Shown: positions 8,703-17,291, numbered from the stretch's first letter. The stretch: DNA of 64,000 nucleotides from Methylococcaceae bacterium UBA6146 (GCA_002422395.1 DIUY01000024.1:9699-73698); one strand, 5' to 3'. Numbers and translations: made by a program. Notes: a model not told the origin generated them from the sequence alone.

Positions 8703-9686
8703 ATGAAACCTATTCTTGCAGACCGCGATGCGATAGAACGCGCGGCCTATTTATTAAAGCAAGGCCGCCTGGTCGCCTTTCCTACCGAAACTGTCTATGG
8801 TCTGGGTGCTGATGCCAGCAATCCTGACGCAGTGCAGGGTGTTTTTGCCGCCAAAGGCCGGCCTAGCGACCATCCGCTGATTGTGCATATTGCCGAGGCG
8901 GCGGCTATGAAGGATTGGGCGGCGTTTGTCCCTGAAGCGGCAACACGGCTGGCCGCGCATTTCTGGCCTGGTCCGCTGGCATTGGTGTTGAAAAAAAAAG
9001 CCTGGGTGCCTTTAGCGGTGACAGGTGGGCAAGACACTGTGGCGCTACGGATGCCAAACCATCCGGTTGCGTTGCAGTTATTGCAGGCCTTCGGCGGCGG
9101 CATTGCCGCACCATCCGCCAACCGTTTTTGCCGGATCAGCCCGACTCAGGCCGCACATGTCGCAGACGAACTTGGTGGTGCAGTTGATATGATCCTAGAT
9201 GGCGGGGCTTGCCAAGTGGGCGTGGAATCGACGATTGTGGATTTAAGCGGCGACAGGCTCAGACTATTGAGGCCGGGGCAGATTAGCCGGAACGCTATCG
9301 AAGCCGTCTTGCAAACCGGGCTACTGATGCCACCAACGGTCGGGCAATCGGCGTCACGCGCACCGGGCATGATGGCGGTGCATTACGCGCCAGTGACGAC
9401 GGCCATGCTCTGTCCTTCAGGACAACTGGTTGAACGGTTGCAAAATTTTATTGCCGACGGTAAAAAAATCGGCCTATTAGCTTATCACGCGGACATAACC
9501 GAAACCCCGCAAGTCCGGGTTATCCAGATGCCAGAACAGGCCGCAGATTTTGCGCAAGCGCTTTACGCCTCTTTGCGGGAACTCGATCAGTTGCGGCTGG
9601 ACATAATTCTGGTTGAGCAACCGCCCGGCACGGAAGCGTGGCGGGCGATCAATGACCGGCTGGGGAAAGCGACCGTGGTCTGGTAG
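8703..9686 (+). CDS. tsaC: L-threonylcarbamoyladenylate synthase (Sua5 type)
   Basis: Makes threonylcarbamoyl-AMP from threonine, bicarbonate and ATP for t6A modification of ANN-decoding tRNAs. The YrdC/Sua5 domain is clear: FPTETVYGLGADA, KGRPSDHPLIVHI, WPGPLALVLKK, ALRMPNHP and APSANRF. The 327-residue length and the C-terminal extension after PGMMAVHYAP indicate the longer Sua5 form rather than short TsaC. A longer frame opens at 8655 inside the family A repeat; the ATG at 8703 (MKPILADRD) is preferred because it begins at the conserved domain. Confidence 0.92.
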   Translation: MKPILADRDAIERAAYLLKQGRLVAFPTETVYGLGADASNPDAVQGVFAAKGRPSDHPLIVHIAEAAAMKDWAAFVPEAATRLAAHFWPGPLALVLKKKAWVPLAVTGGQDTVALRMPNHPVALQLLQAFGGGIAAPSANRFCRISPTQAAHVADELGGAVDMILDGGACQVGVESTIVDLSGDRLRLLRPGQISRNAIEAVLQTGLLMPPTVGQSASRAPGMMAVHYAPVTTAMLCPSGQLVERLQNFIADGKKIGLLAYHADITETPQVRVIQMPEQAADFAQALYASLRELDQLRLDIILVEQPPGTEAWRAINDRLGKATVVW

Positions 9687-9765
9687 TGGGTGAAACCAGT
9701 CTGAACATTGTATAAAAAGACGCCACGCCAAGCCCTCAACCCCGCATCCCCTGTTGTTTGGTTTT

Positions 9766-9874
9766 TAAGCACATGCTCAAAAGCTTTAGGGCTACGCTGC
9801 CCGTCCTTACTTGCGCCCCAGAGGGTGAAGGACGCGTAGTCGTTTTGTACTGAAAAACTTATTCACAATCACTT
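9766..9874. repeat. Palindromic repeat, family B, copy 2
   Basis: Aligns with 8510-8602: ACTCAAAAG..TTTAGGGCTACG on the left and GTCGTTTTGTAC-TGAAAA-CTTAT..CA-AAT-ACTTA on the right. It carries an extra CTTGCGCCCCAGAGGG-like segment near the tip. It lies between the 3' ends of the convergent Sua5-type and CBS genes, where it could fold into a long RNA hairpin on either transcript. Confidence 0.72.
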
Positions 9875-9942
9875 ATTGTTGGTCTCGGATTTAGAGGCCG
9901 CTCTCTTAGCTGGGGGTCTGATAGACGTGGGTAAAAGATTAG

Positions 9943-10359
9943 TCAACCTTTTTGGAACAACGCGTACAACCCATCCAGCACCAACGAATTGGGGCTGACC
10001 ATGCCGATGATGGTTTTATTTTCCAGCACCGGTGCCCTGACTAAGTTATAGTCGGCGAACAGCCGCGAGCAATAGCGGATGTCCATGTCAGGGTGCACTG
10101 AAATCACCGGTTTGCTCATAATTTCGTAGACGTTCACGCGGTTTGGTGCGCGGTCTTTTGCCAGCACATGGCGGGCAATATCGCCGGACGTTATCATGCC
10201 GTATTCATCGTCTTCATGGCGTTTGTTGACAATCAGCACCGATGTTTTAAAGGCTTTCATTGATTTTAGGGCGTCGCCGACTGTTGCGATACCGTCAATC
10301 GCGCCAAAATCGGTTTTCATGACATCCCTGACACGGATGATGGTGGAGTTGGCGTTCAT
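9943..10359 (-). CDS. CBS-pair domain protein
   Basis: A stand-alone tandem CBS protein of 138 residues: CBS1 from VRDVMKTDF to SGDIARHVL and CBS2 from VYEIMSKPVISVHPDMDI to GMVSPNSLV. Such modules (Bateman domains) usually bind adenine nucleotides and gate a partner. The start overlaps the stop of the PII-like gene (ATGA) and GAGGAT precedes it, so it is the fourth gene of the DUF1538/DUF1538/PII-like/CBS operon. I infer that it gives energy-state input to the DUF1538 membrane proteins; this is untested. Confidence 0.88.
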   Translation of the reverse strand: MNANSTIIRVRDVMKTDFGAIDGIATVGDALKSMKAFKTSVLIVNKRHEDDEYGMITSGDIARHVLAKDRAPNRVNVYEIMSKPVISVHPDMDIRYCSRLFADYNLVRAPVLENKTIIGMVSPNSLVLDGLYALFQKG

Positions 10360-10706
10360 AATTTATCCTCAATTTCCAAATTTAATTCTTCAACTTGACG
10401 CATGACGCCAATCGCGTCTTCCACATCAATCTGAAAGGCAATGCCGATGCCGGGTTTATTGTCGAATTGTGCAACACTGGCAATGGTTTCCAGAATATGC
10501 CGGCTCAAATGTTCTTCAACCAAAAATAGCAGCACGTCACGCTGGGTCTCAAGGTTTAGGCCAAAAAAGGTTTTGGTCTGTTTCAGCCCTTCGCCACGGG
10601 CATTGCTGATGACAGTCGCGCCTTTTGCGCCATTTTTGCGGGCAGTGGTCAGTACCAAGTCGGTCTTGTCATCTTCGACAAAGGTGATAATTAATTTAAA
10701 GTGCAT
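10356..10706 (-). CDS. PII-like signalling protein
   Basis: About 116 residues with the ferredoxin-like PII layout: MHFKLIITFVEDDKTDLVL, GAKGATVISNARGEG (equivalent to the T-loop entry), QRDVLLFLVEE, then GIAFQIDVEDAIGV. It lacks the classical GlnB uridylylation-site sequence, so it is a divergent PII relative. The ATG at 10706 has GAGAAG five bases upstream and is preferred over an upstream TTG at 10718. Situated between the DUF1538 pair and the CBS gene, it probably binds a nucleotide or small metabolite and controls those membrane proteins. Confidence 0.83.
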   Translation of the reverse strand: MHFKLIITFVEDDKTDLVLTTARKNGAKGATVISNARGEGLKQTKTFFGLNLETQRDVLLFLVEEHLSRHILETIASVAQFDNKPGIGIAFQIDVEDAIGVMRQVEELNLEIEDKL

Positions 10707-10714
10707 AGTGCTTC

Positions 10715-11491
10715 TCAAGATTTGGATGAAGGACGGCGTTTGTTAAGCCAGCTTGCGATTTGCGCATAGCAAAGCACCGTGATTATAGGGAATAAAACAG
10801 CAAAAGAAATCATGCCGAAACCATCCAGTAGCGGGCTGCGTCCGGGCACGCTGTCGGCCAGGCCCAAACCTAGCGCGGTTACTAAGGGGACTGTGACGGT
10901 AGATACGGTGACGCCGCCGGAATCATAAGCGAGCGCGAGAATCGCTTTCGGGGCGAACAGGGTTTGGATTACCACGATGCCATAACCTGCCATGATGAAA
11001 AAATACAGTTCCGTACCGGTGACAATGCGGAACACGCCAAGGGTGATGCCCAAGGCCACGCCGATAGCGACGGCAAAACGCAAGCCCCACGCGTTGATGG
11101 CGCCACCGGAAATCTGCTCGACTTTAAGCGCGACCGCCAGCAATGACGGCTCTGCCAAGGCCGTGGCAAAACCGGTGCTGGCGGCAAACACATAAACCCA
11201 ACCATAAGCGGGCCAACCGGCAATTTGCCCGTCACTGACACCTAAAAATTCAGGCGTGGTCAATTGGGCCGCCATCAGTTTGCCGAGCGGCAACAAAGCC
11301 ATGTCCAGCCCTTCCAAAAAAAAGGCGATGCCGAACAACACAAACAGGAAGCCAATCAGTATTTTTTTAGGATGCACCAACGGCTTGCGGATCACTAAAA
11401 ACTGAAAACCGAGGATGATAACCAAAATCGGTAAAATGCCGAGACAGGTTGACAACAAGGATTGCCCGAAATGGCTTAGCCAAGCGGTCAT
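10715..11491 (-). CDS. DUF1538 integral membrane protein, second copy
   Basis: A polytopic inner-membrane protein of 258 residues with about six to seven hydrophobic helices. The pattern VTVPLVTALGLGLADSVPGRSPLLDGFG and the FLEGLDMALLPLG region are shared with the upstream gene and mark the DUF1538 family. Its start overlaps the end of the first DUF1538 gene. Family members often occur as pairs or fusions, suggesting a two-part channel or transporter; the substrate is unknown. Confidence 0.86.
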   Translation of the reverse strand: MTAWLSHFGQSLLSTCLGILPILVIILGFQFLVIRKPLVHPKKILIGFLFVLFGIAFFLEGLDMALLPLGKLMAAQLTTPEFLGVSDGQIAGWPAYGWVYVFAASTGFATALAEPSLLAVALKVEQISGGAINAWGLRFAVAIGVALGITLGVFRIVTGTELYFFIMAGYGIVVIQTLFAPKAILALAYDSGGVTVSTVTVPLVTALGLGLADSVPGRSPLLDGFGMISFAVLFPIITVLCYAQIASWLNKRRPSSKS

Positions 11492-12216
11492 CGCACTATC
11501 CCGTAAAGCATCACAAAAATTGTCGGCACCAGCGCGGCGAACGCCACCAAGCCAAAGCCATCGGCTATCGGGTTGCGGCCTTTGATTGACGCGGCAAGCC
11601 CGACCCCCAACGCGGTGACTAGCGGCACGGTGATTGTCGACGTGGCGATGCCGCCGACATCATAAGCAATGCCGATGATGTCGGCGGGCGCAAACGGGGT
11701 GATAAGGGCTATCGCCGCATAGCTGCCGATAATCAGATAGTACAAAGGCCAGCCGCAAATGATCCTGAACACGCCAAGCACAATGGCAAAGCCAATCGCC
11801 AACGCGACAATCAGCCGTAAACCCATTGCGTACCCGGCCCTTGCGGCATCGGTGTCCGCCAAGCTATCGCCTTGGCTGGCGATTTTTGCGGCTTCGGTGC
11901 TCATGGCAATCAGCGCCGGTTCGGCTATCGCCGCGCCAAACCCCAAGCAAAATGCAAACGACAAAAGCCAAAAGACGCTGCCTTTACGGGCAAACGCATG
12001 GGCCATCGATTCGCCAAGCGGGAACAGGCTTTGTTCCAGCCCTAGCACAAACAAGGTCAGGCCGATGACCACAAACAACATGCCCAGCGTGAGCTGGAAG
12101 ACATCGGGGATCGGCTGGCGGATGACAAGCACCTGAAAAACCACCACCACCGCAAGTATCGGCAGTAAATCCAGAAAACTATTGACCAGCTGCTTAATAA
12201 ACCGATTCTTTAACAT
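11488..12216 (-). CDS. DUF1538 integral membrane protein, first copy
   Basis: First gene of the cassette, 242 residues, about seven hydrophobic segments. It shows the same landmarks as its downstream paralogue: FVLGLEQSLFPLGESMA, AAIAEPALIAMSTEA, ITVPLVTALGVGLAASIKGR and NPIADGFG. The stop overlaps the next start by four bases, so the two proteins are probably made in equal amounts and act together. The gene diverges from sucrose-phosphate synthase across a 275-base gap. Confidence 0.86.
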   Translation of the reverse strand: MLKNRFIKQLVNSFLDLLPILAVVVVFQVLVIRQPIPDVFQLTLGMLFVVIGLTLFVLGLEQSLFPLGESMAHAFARKGSVFWLLSFAFCLGFGAAIAEPALIAMSTEAAKIASQGDSLADTDAARAGYAMGLRLIVALAIGFAIVLGVFRIICGWPLYYLIIGSYAAIALITPFAPADIIGIAYDVGGIATSTITVPLVTALGVGLAASIKGRNPIADGFGLVAFAALVPTIFVMLYGIVR

Positions 12217-12358
12217 GACCCACTAAAAGCCTTTAAAAACCATCTGAATGTTTCGATTGTATAGCAAACGCCACCGCTAACCAATTGGCTTTGGCAGGCT
12301 AGCGGACAGGAATAATGGCCTTGTTACCGACGTAAAGGGCAATTGTGCCAAAGCTTTT

Positions 12359-12367
12359 TGTTATACT
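12359..12367 (+). promoter_or_regulatory. Candidate extended -10 promoter of the sucrose operon
   Basis: TGTTATACT fits an extended -10 element (TGnTATAAT) about 125 bases before the sps start; no good -35 was found at 17-base spacing, as expected for extended -10 promoters. Confidence 0.35.
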
Positions 12368-12491
12368 CAAAAAATCATCTGCATTTCAGCAAAGGCCGCC
12401 CTTATCCGCCCACATTAAAACAGACCAATAACAACCGGTGTCAATTGAATAACTATTGGCTAACACTCCACACAGACAAGGAATTAAGAAA

Positions 12492-14645
12492 ATGGCAACC
12501 CTGTTAGAAAATTCCCAAAGCGGGTCGTTACACATCCTATTAATAAGTATCCACGGCCTGATCCGCGGCCACAGCCTGGAATTAGGACGTGATGCGGACA
12601 CGGGTGGGCAAACCAAATATGTTGTTGAGTTGGCGAAGGCATTGGCTAAGCAGCCTGGCGTCGGGCGCGTGGATTTGGTCACGCGGCGGGTGGTTGACGG
12701 CACGGTCAGCACCGATTACGCGCAGCCTATTGAAGCACTCGCGGATAACGCGCAAATAGTCCGTATCGAGGCCGGTCCCGAAGGCTATATCCCCAAAGAG
12801 GAACTTTGGGGCCACCTGGATAGCTTTGCCGACAACCTGCTCAGTTGGTTGCATAGCCAGCCCGACATGCCGGACATTGTGCACAGCCATTATGCCGATG
12901 CCGGTTATGTCGGCGTCCGCATCACCCACTTGACCGGCCTGCCGCTGGTCCATACCGGCCACTCTTTGGGGCGGGACAAATGCCGCAGGTTGTTGGCAAT
13001 GGGTTTGACGATGGACGTTATCGAGCAAAGTTATCATATTTTGCGGCGCATAGATGCCGAAGAAGACACCTTGACCAATGCCAATTTGGTTATCACCAGC
13101 ACCCGTAACGAAATCGAAGACCAGTACGAGCTTTACGATTGCTACACGCCGGAAAAAATGGCGGTCATCCCGCCGGGTACGGATTTGGAACAGTTCCATC
13201 CGCCCGTAAGCGCCGCTGCCAATCAAGAAAGCACCTTTGCCAAAAATCTGGCGATGTTTCTGAACCAGCCCGATAAGCCGATGATCTTGGCCTTATCACG
13301 GCCTGACGTGCGGAAAAATATCGTTGGATTGTTGGAAGCCTATGGTGAATCGCCGCGCTTGCAGGCGGTCGCCAATTTGGTGATTATCGCCGGCAACCGT
13401 GACGATATTAGGGAACTGAGTGAAGGCCCACAAGCGGTTTTGACGGAGTTGCTGCTGGTGGCGGATGCTTACGGTTTGCATGGCCGTGTCGCCTTGCCCA
13501 AACATCATAGCGCGGATGAAGTCGCCGACATTTATCGCCTGGCGGCGCTGTCTAAAGGCGTTTTCATCAACCCGGCCCTGACCGAACCCTTCGGCTTGAC
13601 CTTATTGGAGGCCGCCGCCAGCGGTCTGCCGTTGGTTGCCACGGAAAACGGCGGGCCGGTGGACATCATCGGCAATTGCCATAACGGTTTGTTGGTTGAC
13701 CCGTTGAATAAAACCGCGATTGCCGAGGCCTTGTTGGCTATCCTTGAAAATCCCGGACGTTGGCAGACATTTTCCGACAAGGGCTTGCGCAATGTGGCGA
13801 GGTATTATTCCTGGGATGCCCACGCCCAAGCGTATCTGGCAAAAATCCAGCCATTGGTGGAACACAAAGAGCCGTTGCTGAAATCGCCACCGATCATTAA
13901 AGGCCGCCGCCTGCGCACCCGCGCCATTTTTTCCGCCATTGACAACACCTTGCTCGGAGATGTTGAAGGCTTGGAAGAATTCCGCAAACTCATGCGCGAC
14001 AAACGCAAAAAAGTCCTGTTCGGTGTCGCCACGGGGCGGCGCTTGGATTCGGCGCTGGCCATTTTTAAAAAACACAACATCCCCATGCCGGATATTTTAA
14101 TCACCAGTTTAGGCACGGAAATTTATTTCACCCCGCAGTTAATCGCCGACATCGCCTGGACGTACCATATCGACCATTTATGGACGCCGCAGGTGTTGCG
14201 GCGCGTCATCAGCGGGCTGCCGGGCCTTACCTTGCAAGCCAAAAGCGAGCAGAGCCGGTTTAAGCTTTCATACCATTACAACAGCAGTATCGCGCCCCCG
14301 ATGGAAGAAATCCTCACCTTACTGCGCCAACATGAATTGTCAGTCAATGCGACCCTTTCGTTCGGCCAGTTCCTTGACTTTGTCCCCGCGCGGGCGTCCA
14401 AAGGCCAAGCCTTGCGTTATGTCGCCCAACAATGGCACATCCCGCTAGACCATGTTTTGGTCACGGGCGGTTCGGGGGGTGATGAAGACATGCTGCGTGG
14501 CAACACCTTAGGCGTCGTGGTTGCCAACCGCCACCGCGAAGAACTGTCCATCTTGGGCGATACCGAACACGTTTATTTTGCCGAGCGTTCCCATGCCTGG
14601 GGCATATTGGAAGCCATCGGACATTACGATTTTTTTAACCGTTAA
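12492..14645 (+). CDS. sps: Sucrose-phosphate synthase
   Basis: Joins UDP- or ADP-glucose with fructose-6-phosphate to give sucrose-6-phosphate. The N-terminal GT4/GT-B part (about residues 15-470) shows GGQTKYVVELAKAL, HSHYADAGYVGVRITHL, TGHSLGRDK and the donor-site EPFGLTLLEAAASGLPLV. A C-terminal HAD phosphatase-like domain follows, but its first loop reads FSAIDNTLLGD: the nucleophilic Asp of the DxD motif is Ala, so this domain is probably non-catalytic. The ATG at 12492 has AAGGAA eight bases upstream; a frame from 12456 adds residues without homology. spp follows after 14 bases. Confidence 0.93.
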   Translation: MATLLENSQSGSLHILLISIHGLIRGHSLELGRDADTGGQTKYVVELAKALAKQPGVGRVDLVTRRVVDGTVSTDYAQPIEALADNAQIVRIEAGPEGYIPKEELWGHLDSFADNLLSWLHSQPDMPDIVHSHYADAGYVGVRITHLTGLPLVHTGHSLGRDKCRRLLAMGLTMDVIEQSYHILRRIDAEEDTLTNANLVITSTRNEIEDQYELYDCYTPEKMAVIPPGTDLEQFHPPVSAAANQESTFAKNLAMFLNQPDKPMILALSRPDVRKNIVGLLEAYGESPRLQAVANLVIIAGNRDDIRELSEGPQAVLTELLLVADAYGLHGRVALPKHHSADEVADIYRLAALSKGVFINPALTEPFGLTLLEAAASGLPLVATENGGPVDIIGNCHNGLLVDPLNKTAIAEALLAILENPGRWQTFSDKGLRNVARYYSWDAHAQAYLAKIQPLVEHKEPLLKSPPIIKGRRLRTRAIFSAIDNTLLGDVEGLEEFRKLMRDKRKKVLFGVATGRRLDSALAIFKKHNIPMPDILITSLGTEIYFTPQLIADIAWTYHIDHLWTPQVLRRVISGLPGLTLQAKSEQSRFKLSYHYNSSIAPPMEEILTLLRQHELSVNATLSFGQFLDFVPARASKGQALRYVAQQWHIPLDHVLVTGGSGGDEDMLRGNTLGVVVANRHREELSILGDTEHVYFAERSHAWGILEAIGHYDFFNR

Positions 14646-14659
14646 CGGAGACTCAACAG

Positions 14660-15514
14660 ATGATTGAACGGCTGTTGATTTGTACCGACCTCGACCGCAC
14701 CTTGTTGCCCAACGGCAACCAACCGGAATCATCCGGCGCACGGGCGGTTTTTGCCCGTCTGGCGGCCCACCCTGAAGTGACTTTGGCGTATGTCAGCGGT
14801 CGGCACCGTGCGCTGGTGGCGGATGCCATCCGTGAATACGGTTTGCCCTTGCCCGATTGGGTCATCGGCGATGTCGGCACGACCCTTTACCAAATCAGCG
14901 CGGCAAGCTGGCAACAGTGGGATGCGTGGGAACAAGATATTGGCGGCGATTGGCGGGGCTTGACGGCGCACGGTTTGCAACCTTTGTTTGCTGATTTGCC
15001 AGCCTTGCGTTTGCAGGAAGACAGCAAACAAAACCGTTACAAACTCAGCTATTACCTGCCGATGGATGCCGACATCGGCGCACTGCAAAATACAATGACC
15101 GAACGGCTGAATGCCCAAAATATTGCGGCTAGCCTGATCTACAGCATCGACGAAGCGGCAAGGGTAGGGCTGTTGGACGTCTTGCCCGCCCGCGCCACCA
15201 AACGCCATGCCGTGGAATTCTTAATGCAGCGGCAAGGCTTTGACACCACCAACACCGTGTTTGCCGGTGACAGCGGCAACGATTTGCCCGTGCTGGTCAG
15301 CACCGTGCCGTCAGTCCTGGTCGCCAACGCGGATGCAGAAGTTGTCCAACAAGCGCAAACCCTTGCCCGCGAGCAAGGCACAAGCGCGGCATTTTATCTG
15401 GCGCAAGGCGGTTTTCTGGGGATGAACGGCAATTACAGCGCCGGTATCCTCGAAGGCGTCGCCCATTACCACCCTGACATCCAACTTTGGCTGGAGCAAA
15501 ACCATGAACACTGA
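14660..15514 (+). CDS. spp: Sucrose-phosphate phosphatase (HAD family)
   Basis: Hydrolyses sucrose-6-phosphate to sucrose, pulling the synthase reaction forward. The HAD-IIB catalytic loops are complete: CTDLDRTLLPNG (nucleophile DxD), VSGRH, the KLSYYLP segment, KRHAVEFLM (motif III Lys region) and FAGDSGNDLPVL (motif IV). At 284 residues it is slightly longer than typical bacterial enzymes. It sits between sps and the sugar kinase, and its last 11 bases overlap the kinase start. It supplies the phosphatase activity that the sps C-terminal domain appears to have lost. Confidence 0.92.
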   Translation: MIERLLICTDLDRTLLPNGNQPESSGARAVFARLAAHPEVTLAYVSGRHRALVADAIREYGLPLPDWVIGDVGTTLYQISAASWQQWDAWEQDIGGDWRGLTAHGLQPLFADLPALRLQEDSKQNRYKLSYYLPMDADIGALQNTMTERLNAQNIAASLIYSIDEAARVGLLDVLPARATKRHAVEFLMQRQGFDTTNTVFAGDSGNDLPVLVSTVPSVLVANADAEVVQQAQTLAREQGTSAAFYLAQGGFLGMNGNYSAGILEGVAHYHPDIQLWLEQNHEH

Positions 15515-16394
15515 TCCCCTTACCCATATTTTCGGCGAAGTGCTGTTTGACCATTTCCCCGACGGCAGCCGCGTTTTGGGCGGCGCACCGTTCAATGTCG
15601 CCTGGCACACCCAAGCGTTTGGGCTTACGCCGCGCTTTATCAGCCGGATAGGTGACGATAAACCGGGGCATGAAATCGCCGCGTTGATGGACTCTTGGGG
15701 CATGAGCCGCGCCGCGTTGCAAACCGACGCGCAACATCCGACCGGCAGCGTCAATGTGTTGATTGAAGACGGCGAACCGCATTACGAAATCGTCCCCGAT
15801 AGCGCCTTTGATTTTATCGCCGCCGATTTGGTTGAAGAAAAAACCACCCAAGGCATCTTGTACCACGGCTCGCTGGCGCTAAGAAACCCGGTGTCACGCG
15901 CCGCTCTGCAAACCGTAAAAGCCCGCCATCAAGGCAAAATCTTTGTTGACGTCAACCTGCGCCCGCCGTGGTGGGACAAAGAAACCGTAAACGCATTGCT
16001 GCACGATGCCGATTGGGTGAAACTCAACGAAGCCGAATTGGCGGCGCTTGGCGGCTTTACAAGCGCCGACTTAAAAACCGCCATGCAAGCCTTCTGCGGA
16101 CAGTTCGGCCTGGACACGCTGGTGGTGACCTGCGGCGCAAAAGGCGCGGTTGCCTGCGACAAAAACCAGCATTTTGCTGCCGTCAAACCGGCGGCAATCA
16201 CCGCAGTGGTTGACACCGTAGGCGCCGGTGATGCGTTCGCCAGCGTGTTGCTGTTGGGCTTTAGTAAGCGCTGGCCGTTAGAAACTACCTTGGAACGCGC
16301 CCAGGCTTTCGCCAGTGCGATGGTTGGCAGGCGTGGGGCTACGGTTGCTGAGCTTGAGTTTTATCGTGGGGTTGGTAGGTCGTGGTTGGTGTGA
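15504..16394 (+). CDS. PfkB-family sugar kinase, probable fructokinase
   Basis: A ribokinase-fold enzyme: glycine pair in RVLGGAPFNVAWH for substrate binding and the signature VDTVGAGDAFASVLLLGF, where the Asp is the catalytic base. Position at the end of the sps-spp operon, translationally coupled to spp, fits phosphorylation of fructose released when sucrose is broken down, as reported for methanotroph sucrose clusters. An amylosucrase gene, present in some such clusters, is not downstream here. Substrate choice is inferred from context. Confidence 0.85.
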   Translation: MNTDPLTHIFGEVLFDHFPDGSRVLGGAPFNVAWHTQAFGLTPRFISRIGDDKPGHEIAALMDSWGMSRAALQTDAQHPTGSVNVLIEDGEPHYEIVPDSAFDFIAADLVEEKTTQGILYHGSLALRNPVSRAALQTVKARHQGKIFVDVNLRPPWWDKETVNALLHDADWVKLNEAELAALGGFTSADLKTAMQAFCGQFGLDTLVVTCGAKGAVACDKNQHFAAVKPAAITAVVDTVGAGDAFASVLLLGFSKRWPLETTLERAQAFASAMVGRRGATVAELEFYRGVGRSWLV

Positions 16395-16531
16395 GTAGAA
16401 GGGTGTGCCCGCAGGGCATAAAGGCAGAAAAACGTTGTGCCCACCCTTCACGGCTTAACGCGCATCGCCTGATGCGGCTACATTAAACCGGACACACCAT
16501 TTAAAATATTGTGGAAGGGGTGTAAGCCCAA

Positions 16532-16620
16532 ATGAGTCGAGACCCCCCCCAAAAAACCTATACGGCGGAATTTAGAGGACACTCAGTTAAGCCGGCCAAT
16601 GAATCACGCGCTACTCCTAC
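16532..16620 (+). pseudogene. Possible IS3-family orfA remnant
   Basis: The frame from 16532 gives MSRDPPQKTYTAEFRGHSVK, resembling the N-terminus of IS3 orfA proteins (KxYTxEFRxxAVK). Similarity ends after ~25 residues and no helix-turn-helix or orfB follows. The rest of the 16395-16690 gap holds only short GC-rich hairpins. Confidence 0.3.
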
Positions 16621-16690
16621 TAAAGTGCAGCTGTACCTCAAAATGCGGGGGCGTAGCCCGCCCCAATCTACGCACTGTAAATGCTTGGGC

Positions 16691-17089
16691 TTAATGGTCA
16701 ACTTCAAGATGCCATTTTGCGCCAATCGAGGCCGCTTTATGCAACAAGTCAATATACTCATCCAAATCAGCGACGATAGCTTCTGCATTTTGCAGCGCAG
16801 CACTATTGCTTTGTATATGGTTTTTTATTTTGCTGAAATACGCTATGCCTTCCGCAGCACCAAACCAAGCATATTTAGAAGAATCAATCGCCGGTTCTTC
16901 CGCTTCATTATCGTAGCCTTCTTCTAAAAACCCGTCCATATCGCCATCAACGTAATCATAGATGCTTTTAAGGGTAAGCAATTGCGTTATATCCTCAATT
17001 TCATCACAGTGGGCGACCGCTTTGCCGTTTACAAAGGTGTCAAAACCAGGATCTGGGTTATCCAATACTATAAAAAATGCAACACCCAT
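16691..17089 (-). CDS. Conserved acidic protein of unknown function (132 aa)
   Basis: Soluble, acidic, no signal peptide or membrane helix. It opens MGVAFFIVLDNPDPGFDTFV, contains an Asp/Glu-rich middle (DGDMDGFLEEGYDNEAEEP) and a helical C-terminal third. GGAGG precedes the ATG by nine bases. I recognise the N-terminal block as conserved in scattered proteobacteria but know no function. Single gene between degenerate sequence and the ars cluster. Confidence 0.65.
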   Translation of the reverse strand: MGVAFFIVLDNPDPGFDTFVNGKAVAHCDEIEDITQLLTLKSIYDYVDGDMDGFLEEGYDNEAEEPAIDSSKYAWFGAAEGIAYFSKIKNHIQSNSAALQNAEAIVADLDEYIDLLHKAASIGAKWHLEVDH

Positions 17090-17199
17090 TAAGATTGCCT
17101 CCGCTTTTTTCCTAACTTAAACCGCCCACACCCTGCGACAATCTGTCACGCGACAATCTGCCACATTCCATCCGCCCGATCTTATCGTTAAACTATGTC

Positions 17200-17281
17200 C
17201 AACTCTTGAGATGCAAACTTTCTTCGGAATTCAGAGTTCTTATATCCTTCTCTTAGCGGCTTTTTTAAGCCGCTTTTTTTT
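17200..17281 (+). ncRNA. Candidate small RNA
   Basis: A rho-independent terminator points rightward (see next entry), yet both flanking genes run leftward and no plus-strand gene lies upstream. The preceding ~50 bases can form a second stem (AACTCT..AGAGTT). A weak sigma-70-like TAAACT (17189-17194) with TTCCAT 17 bases further upstream could supply the promoter. An orphan transcript of about 80 nucleotides is the simplest explanation; alternatively it is terminator debris from a lost gene. Confidence 0.4.
17255..17281 (+). terminator. Rho-independent terminator
   Basis: Stem AGCGGCTT/AAGCCGCT with a TTTT loop and a seven-T tract on the plus strand. Read on the minus strand it has no U-tract, so it is unlikely to terminate the acr3 transcript that ends ten bases away. 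Confidence 0.75.
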
Positions 17282-17291
17282 GCCCGTTATT

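Noticed and set aside
12456..12491. Upstream extension of sps
   Set aside because: The extra residues (MANTPHRQGIKK) span the Shine-Dalgarno of the ATG at 12492 and lack homology.
16397..16449. GAAGGGTG..CACCCTTC inverted repeat after the sugar kinase as a terminator
   Set aside because: The loop is long and there is no U-tract; more likely part of degenerate repeat sequence.
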